Shown here one piece after another: positions 6,563-10,154 of a DNA stretch of 10,154 nucleotides. Source of the stretch: Thermodesulfovibrionales bacterium (GTDB lineage Bacteria; Nitrospirota; Thermodesulfovibrionia; Thermodesulfovibrionales; Dissulfurispiraceae); contig JAJOKM010000015.1 of NCBI GenBank assembly GCA_021129835.1, positions 1 through 10,154 on the forward strand. Direction: 5' to 3'. The stretch's first letter is position 1. Each line of letters opens with the position of its first letter. A program made the translations under genes and the position numbers. Under the pieces are notes generated by a model. That model saw only the letters and a program-made list of their open reading frames with translations. It was not told the origin of the DNA and did not search any database.

Positions 6563-7566
6563 TAGGTCAAGAGAAGGCATTAAGGATATTTTTTGGCGCC
6601 CTGAGGAGGAATAGGGTGCCGTCAGCTATCTTACTGTCAGGCGATGCAGGCATTGGGAAGAGGCTTGCGGCAATAAACTATGCCAAGGCCATCAATTGTG
6701 TACACCCCATTGATCTTGACTGTTGTGATAAATGCAATTCGTGTAAAAAAATAGACGCCGGGATACACCTTGATGTATCAATAATTATCCCTGAAAATGA
6801 CGAGATCAGAATAGAGGTAATAAGGAGAATCGAAGAGTCCCTTTCTCTAAAGGCATCTGAAGGCAAAAAAAAGGTTATCATAATTGAGGGTGCAGAGGCG
6901 ATGAATATTTATGCTGCTAATGCCTTTTTGAAGACTCTTGAAGAGCCTTCGCCAGACGACCTTATAATGCTTATATCATCTAATCCTGATATGCTTCTGG
7001 ATACTATAAGGTCGAGATGTATAAATATCAGATTTTATCCCCTGCCTCTGGATAAATGTAGAGATGTGATCTCTAAGAATATCAAGGCAGAGGAGATGGA
7101 CTTCATGCTTAATCTTTCGATGGGCCGACCAGGATTTGCGATGTCAGGGAATTTTAAAAAAGAGAGAGAATGGTTTATGGAACTACTTAATGACATGATT
7201 TATCAGGCCTTGAGGAAGTCAAAAAACAGGTGGGCAGATAAAGGTGAAATTAAATTATGGCTTGATATGGCATCTATTCTTTTGAGGGATATAGTTGTCT
7301 TTAAGATCACCTGTAAAGAGGATGCCATTTTATTAAACAGTAAGTTACGAGTAACTGATAACAGCTTAATTAATGATGATAAATCTAAAGGCTTGCCACT
7401 TGCTGCTCGCTGCTCGATGTCAGGAATACTATCTGCGCATCAAGAATTGCAACGAATCAGGGGTCTTCTTGATTTCAATCTCAATAAATCGATAACATGG
7501 AATTATGTATCTACTGTAATGAGGCAAGCGATTAAAGGGTCAAAGATGGAGGGTATAAATGCCTGA
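6544..7566 (+). CDS. holB: DNA polymerase III delta' subunit (clamp loader)
   Basis: This 340-residue AAA+ protein fits the stator subunit of the sliding-clamp loader. A zinc module has C52, C61, C64 and C67, exactly the x8-x2-x2 spacing of E. coli delta'. The P-loop is degenerate (GDAGIGKR, 33-40, with Arg in place of Ser/Thr after Lys). The Walker B segment is also degenerate (VIIIEGAEAM, 111-120), consistent with delta' not hydrolysing ATP. LEEP is at 132-135 and the clamp-loader SRC motif at 157-159. The C-terminal helical domain ends with a segment that fits the family pattern (NLNKSITW, 312-319). The ATG at 6544 is the first start after an in-frame TGA at 6532, and it lies inside tmk, implying translational coupling. 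Residues 265-292 are encoded by two short heptamer-periodic stretches and may be an expanded loop. The gene overlaps ricT by 8 nt. Confidence 0.93.
   Translation: MALRDIVGQEKALRIFFGALRRNRVPSAILLSGDAGIGKRLAAINYAKAINCVHPIDLDCCDKCNSCKKIDAGIHLDVSIIIPENDEIRIEVIRRIEESLSLKASEGKKKVIIIEGAEAMNIYAANAFLKTLEEPSPDDLIMLISSNPDMLLDTIRSRCINIRFYPLPLDKCRDVISKNIKAEEMDFMLNLSMGRPGFAMSGNFKKEREWFMELLNDMIYQALRKSKNRWADKGEIKLWLDMASILLRDIVVFKITCKEDAILLNSKLRVTDNSLINDDKSKGLPLAARCSMSGILSAHQELQRIRGLLDFNLNKSITWNYVSTVMRQAIKGSKMEGINA
7337..7364 (+). repeat. Degenerate 7-bp periodic stretch inside holB (A)
   Basis: The bases can be read as four imperfect heptamers: ACAGTAA, GTTACGA, then GTAACTG and ATAACAG. They share a T-x-A-C core in the same register (4-5 of 7 matches between neighbours for the last three). 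It encodes part of a polar segment (VTDNS) in the delta' C-terminal region. The periodicity is weak and may be chance. Confidence 0.3.
7392..7419 (+). repeat. 7-bp periodic stretch inside holB (B)
   Basis: Four consecutive heptamers, CTTGCCA, CTTGCTG, then CTCGCTG and CTCGATG, differ stepwise at one or two positions (5, 6 and 6 of 7 matches between neighbours). The stretch encodes LPLAARCSM, which also fits the usual LA-x-R-x-S pattern of the delta' C-terminal domain. It may therefore be native sequence with accidental periodicity or a domesticated repeat. Confidence 0.4.
7548..7553 (+). promoter_or_regulatory. Ribosome binding site of ricT inside holB
   Basis: GGAGGG lies 5 bases before the ATG at 7559, within the last codons of holB. 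It supports the 8-nt gene overlap being real. Confidence 0.75.
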
Positions 7567-8464
7567 TGTTGTTGGTATAAGATTTAAACCATGTGAAAAA
7601 ATATATGACTTTGAAATTAACGGGATAGATGTTAAGGAAGGAGATACGGTGGTCGTAGAGTCTGAAGTTGGGCTGAACATGGCAACGATAGTGAAGGGAA
7701 AATACTTTGTCGAGCCGTCTGGGAGAGAGTTTAAAAAGGTTTTGAGAATTATCACAGACAGAGACATCAAGAAAAGTGAAGAAAACAAGGGCGTAGAAGA
7801 AAAGGCAAAAAAATACTGCTCTGAAAGGATAAAGACGCGTAAATTAAAAATGAAGCTTGTAGGTGTCGAGTCAACCCTTGACAGGAAAAAAATGATTTTC
7901 TATTTTACTGCAGATGGCAGGATAGACTTCAGAGAACTGGTAAGAGACCTTGCTGCAAAATTCAGGACCATGATAGAGATGAGGCAGATAGGAGATAGAG
8001 ATGAAGCAAGGTTTGTTGGAGGCATCGGAATTTGTGGTAGGGAGTTGTGCTGCTGTACATTTCTGACATCCTTTGAATCTGTATCGATAAAAATGGTAAA
8101 GAGGCAGGAATTGTCCCTAAATGTGAACAAGCTCTCTGGAGTGTGCGGCAGGCTTAAGTGCTGCCTCAGATATGAATACGACAATAAGCTGGATAATGCT
8201 GTGTCCCCTATAATTCCCACAAGACAAAATGACGCGACTACAGAGATTATAGAGGATGCAGCAACTTTGGCGAAACCAGAAGGAACAAAAGAGGGCTCTT
8301 TGCCTAGATGTAATTCTGATTGTCGTCGGGCAGACAACAAGTCGCCATCAAGAAATGACGGCACAAAAATTACCCCCGATAGGAATAAAGATGGCGCAAC
8401 AAAATATCATAAAAAGAGACGCAAAGGCCGCCCCAAAGGCAATAGGAGTCGCCCTAAGAAATGA
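7559..8464 (+). CDS. ricT: RicT/YaaT-type PSP1-domain protein with basic tail
   Basis: The 301-residue protein matches the RicT (YaaT) family in its PSP1 core, about 1-210. The diagnostic block is GIGICGRELCC (155-165), then SVSIKMVKRQELSLN (174-188) and SGVCGRLKCCLRYE (193-206). This gives conserved-type cysteines C159, C164, C165, C196, C201 and C202, plus C166. In Bacillus, RicT works with RicA and RicF, binds an iron-sulfur cluster and influences RNase Y-dependent mRNA maturation. Neither partner is encoded here, so that role is not assured. After residue 215 comes a polar, low-complexity tail ending in a strongly basic stretch (KKRRKGRPKGNRSRPKK, 285-301), which contains an AT-hook-like GRP core and may bind nucleic acid. 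GGAGGG provides the ribosome binding site. Its position after tmk-holB is the standard neighbourhood of this family. The stop overlaps the metG start (ATGA). Confidence 0.92.
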   Translation: MPDVVGIRFKPCEKIYDFEINGIDVKEGDTVVVESEVGLNMATIVKGKYFVEPSGREFKKVLRIITDRDIKKSEENKGVEEKAKKYCSERIKTRKLKMKLVGVESTLDRKKMIFYFTADGRIDFRELVRDLAAKFRTMIEMRQIGDRDEARFVGGIGICGRELCCCTFLTSFESVSIKMVKRQELSLNVNKLSGVCGRLKCCLRYEYDNKLDNAVSPIIPTRQNDATTEIIEDAATLAKPEGTKEGSLPRCNSDCRRADNKSPSRNDGTKITPDRNKDGATKYHKKRRKGRPKGNRSRPKK

Positions 8465-10092
8465 GTGTCAGCAATGAAAAATTTTATGTGACTACGCCCA
8501 TTTATTATGTAAACGACATTCCACATATTGGCCATGTATACACTACTGTTGCAGCAGATATTTTGGCAAAATACAACAGACTAAGAGGGAGAAGGGTCTT
8601 TTTTCTAACAGGGGTGGATGAACACGGGCAGAAGATTGAGAGGGCTGCAAGAGAGAAACGAAGAAGACCAAAGGAACATGCAGACATTATGGTCGACAAT
8701 TTTAAGAACCTATGGAAGAGACTGAATATAAGCAATGACGCCTTTATAAGGACTACAGATGAGGAACACAAAAAGATAGTCCAAGAACTCCTCCAGAAGC
8801 TGCGAGATGCTGGCGAAATAGAGAAACGTACTTATAGCGGAATGTATTGCACCCCGTGTGAGAGGTTCTGGACAGGCAAGGATATTGTTAGAGGCAATTG
8901 CCCTGACTGCGGAGGAGATGTCGAATATATCGAGGAGGATAATTATTTTTTCCTCATGGCACAGTATCAAGCCGAGATCATAGAACATATCAAGAGGAGC
9001 AATTATATCCTGCCAGCAACGAGAAAGAATGAGGTGTTAGGTTTTCTTCAGAGCCAGCCCTTAGGTGATTTATGCATTTCACGCCCCAGAGAGAGACTCT
9101 CATGGGGGGTGCCCCTTCCATTCGACAAGGAGTATATAACATATGTCTGGTTTGATGCCCTTATTAATTACTACTCAGCCACGAAATACCTTATTAATTC
9201 GTCCTCCGGCAGAGATGAGATTAACTGGTGGCCCGCAGATTACCATATAATAGGCAAAGATATTCTTACTACGCATGCAGTTTACTGGTCAGCCATGCTC
9301 ATGGCACTCTGTAAGGTCGAGGGGCAAAATTTCTCACTGCCTAAAAATATCTTTGCCCATGGTTGGTGGACAGTAGATGGCAGAAAAATGTCTAAGTCAT
9401 TCGGAAATGTTGTCGATCCGAATAAAATAATTGATAATTACGGAACTGATGCACTGAGATATTTTCTTTTCAGGGAGGTCCCTTTTGGCAATGATGGAGA
9501 CTTTTCAGAAGATTCGCTGACAAGAAGAATTAACACGGATCTCGCTAACGACCTTGGAAACCTGCTGAGCAGATTTCTTACAATGGCCGGCAAATATCTT
9601 GACGGAACAATAGAGAGGCCTGCTTCATATACATCCACTGCAAAAGAGTTGGCAACTCGATGTATCAGCGAATGGCAGGTTGTTCACGATGACTCTAACT
9701 GGTCTCAATTGCGTTTTAGCCTTATACTCGAGCATATATGGAATATGATTGCGGCATCCAATAACTACATCGCCCGCACCGAGCCATGGAAGATTGCCAA
9801 AGACGAAAAAGGACGACTAAGCGATGTGATGTTTGATTTATGGCAGGCCCTGAGGCTAATAGCCCTTTCGCTTTATCCATTCATGCCTGATACGGCAGAA
9901 AAGACATGGAGACAACTCGGCCTCAAATCGCTTACCGGGGAAATCTGGAATAGCAGCCTATCTTTATCCTGCCCTGGGACGCCAGCAAAAATGAAACCTG
10001 CAGAGATATTTGGATGGAACTGGCTGCCATCTTATAAAGTAAAGGTCTCTAAAGGGGAACATCTCTTTAATAGAATATCAATTGAAGAGTGA
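8461..10092 (+). CDS. metG: Methionyl-tRNA synthetase, core form
   Basis: This class I synthetase charges tRNA-Met, including initiator tRNA, with methionine. The 543-residue chain has the HIGH motif at 22-25 and GVDEHGQK (51-58). One zinc knuckle has C130-x2-C133 and C147-x2-C150, followed by SWGVPLP (214-220) and KMSKS at 309-313. The anticodon-binding helical domain includes NNYIARTEPWKIAK (434-447). The protein ends at KGEHLFNRI (531-539), where many family members continue through a linker into a C-terminal Trbp111-like tRNA-binding domain of about 100 residues. That domain is absent, so this is a core-only form. The ATG start overlaps the ricT stop by 4 nt. AGGAG at 8444-8448 is 12 bases upstream, somewhat far, consistent with coupled reinitiation. 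The TGA stop (10090-10092) lies inside the first unit of a heptamer array. Confidence 0.96.
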   Translation: MSVSNEKFYVTTPIYYVNDIPHIGHVYTTVAADILAKYNRLRGRRVFFLTGVDEHGQKIERAAREKRRRPKEHADIMVDNFKNLWKRLNISNDAFIRTTDEEHKKIVQELLQKLRDAGEIEKRTYSGMYCTPCERFWTGKDIVRGNCPDCGGDVEYIEEDNYFFLMAQYQAEIIEHIKRSNYILPATRKNEVLGFLQSQPLGDLCISRPRERLSWGVPLPFDKEYITYVWFDALINYYSATKYLINSSSGRDEINWWPADYHIIGKDILTTHAVYWSAMLMALCKVEGQNFSLPKNIFAHGWWTVDGRKMSKSFGNVVDPNKIIDNYGTDALRYFLFREVPFGNDGDFSEDSLTRRINTDLANDLGNLLSRFLTMAGKYLDGTIERPASYTSTAKELATRCISEWQVVHDDSNWSQLRFSLILEHIWNMIAASNNYIARTEPWKIAKDEKGRLSDVMFDLWQALRLIALSLYPFMPDTAEKTWRQLGLKSLTGEIWNSSLSLSCPGTPAKMKPAEIFGWNWLPSYKVKVSKGEHLFNRISIEE

Positions 10093-10142
10093 CGAGTGAT
10101 GAGTGAAAAGTGATGAGTGATGAGTGACGAGAGATGAGTGAA
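10087..10142 (+). repeat. Tandem array of eight 7-bp units (consensus GAGTGAT)
   Basis: Eight uninterrupted heptamers occupy exactly 56 bp: units 1 and 6 are GAGTGAC, 2 and 5 GAGTGAT, 3 and 8 GAGTGAA, 4 AAGTGAT and 7 GAGAGAT. Each differs from GAGTGAN by at most one base in the first six positions. The first unit contains the metG stop codon. Because 7 is not a multiple of 3 and the units carry TGA, the array closes all three forward frames. It resembles the heptanucleotide short tandem repeats known from some bacterial genomes, for example the STRR of cyanobacteria. No function is evident. Confidence 0.9.
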
Positions 10143-10154
10143 AAACCCTTTAAC

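Noticed and set aside
7900..8364. 154-residue open frame on the - strand within ricT
   Set aside because: It is antisense to a well-recognised conserved protein and has no features of its own.
8256..8477. 73-residue + strand frame overlapping the ricT tail and metG start
   Set aside because: It is an alternative frame of the low-complexity ricT tail with no independent support.
10093..10142. CRISPR-like array or read-through extension of metG
   Set aside because: Units are only 7 bp without spacers, and the metG frame meets another TGA in the array almost at once.

Overview
The window looks like a chromosomal segment of a free-living, probably anaerobic, Gram-negative-type bacterium. The GC content is moderate and nearly all DNA is coding on the + strand. 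A huge CoA-dehydratase-activase-type iron-sulfur protein, a short core-type methionine synthase, a RicT/PSP1 protein with a basic tail and small dyad or heptamer repeats between genes together suggest Nitrospirota or a deltaproteobacterial-type lineage. That assignment is an inference; no rRNA or other decisive marker is present.

Layout. Bases 1-289 are a leader with small dyads, including an inverted pair of ATTCC(C)G...GGAAT hairpins resembling a REP/BIME-type element. Bases 290-4519 encode a 1,409-residue protein with two BadF/HgdC-type activase modules fused to a DUF2229/HgdB-like region. It ends in a strong intrinsic terminator whose stem begins inside the stop codon. Bases 4520-4874 are an intergenic region hiding a 30-residue, very basic gene at 4686-4778 that starts with GTG. 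It has a nine-base perfect Shine-Dalgarno and matches the bS22 / AURKAIP1-COX24 ribosomal protein family. It is followed by AATCTGTG-type inverted and direct repeats and an extended -10 promoter.

From 4875 to 10092 five genes overlap one another (by 1, 19, 8 and 4 nt) and almost certainly form one operon: a MetE-core (folate-independent type) methionine synthase candidate, thymidylate kinase (tmk), DNA polymerase III delta' (holB), ricT/yaaT, and methionyl-tRNA synthetase (metG). The tmk-holB-ricT order is a widely conserved housekeeping cluster. What is distinctive is that a likely methionine-making enzyme opens the operon and the methionine-charging enzyme closes it. The first start codon also lies 5 bases past a consensus TGnTATAAT, so its mRNA may be leaderless.

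The window ends in a clean tandem array of eight 7-bp units (10087-10142) that contains the metG stop codon. Two short heptamer-periodic stretches also occur inside holB. I see no phage, CRISPR, transposase or defence gene. The points most worth a second look are the fused double-activase protein, the overlooked ribosomal microprotein gene, the methionine synthase / MetRS operon with its possible leaderless start, and the heptamer repeats.
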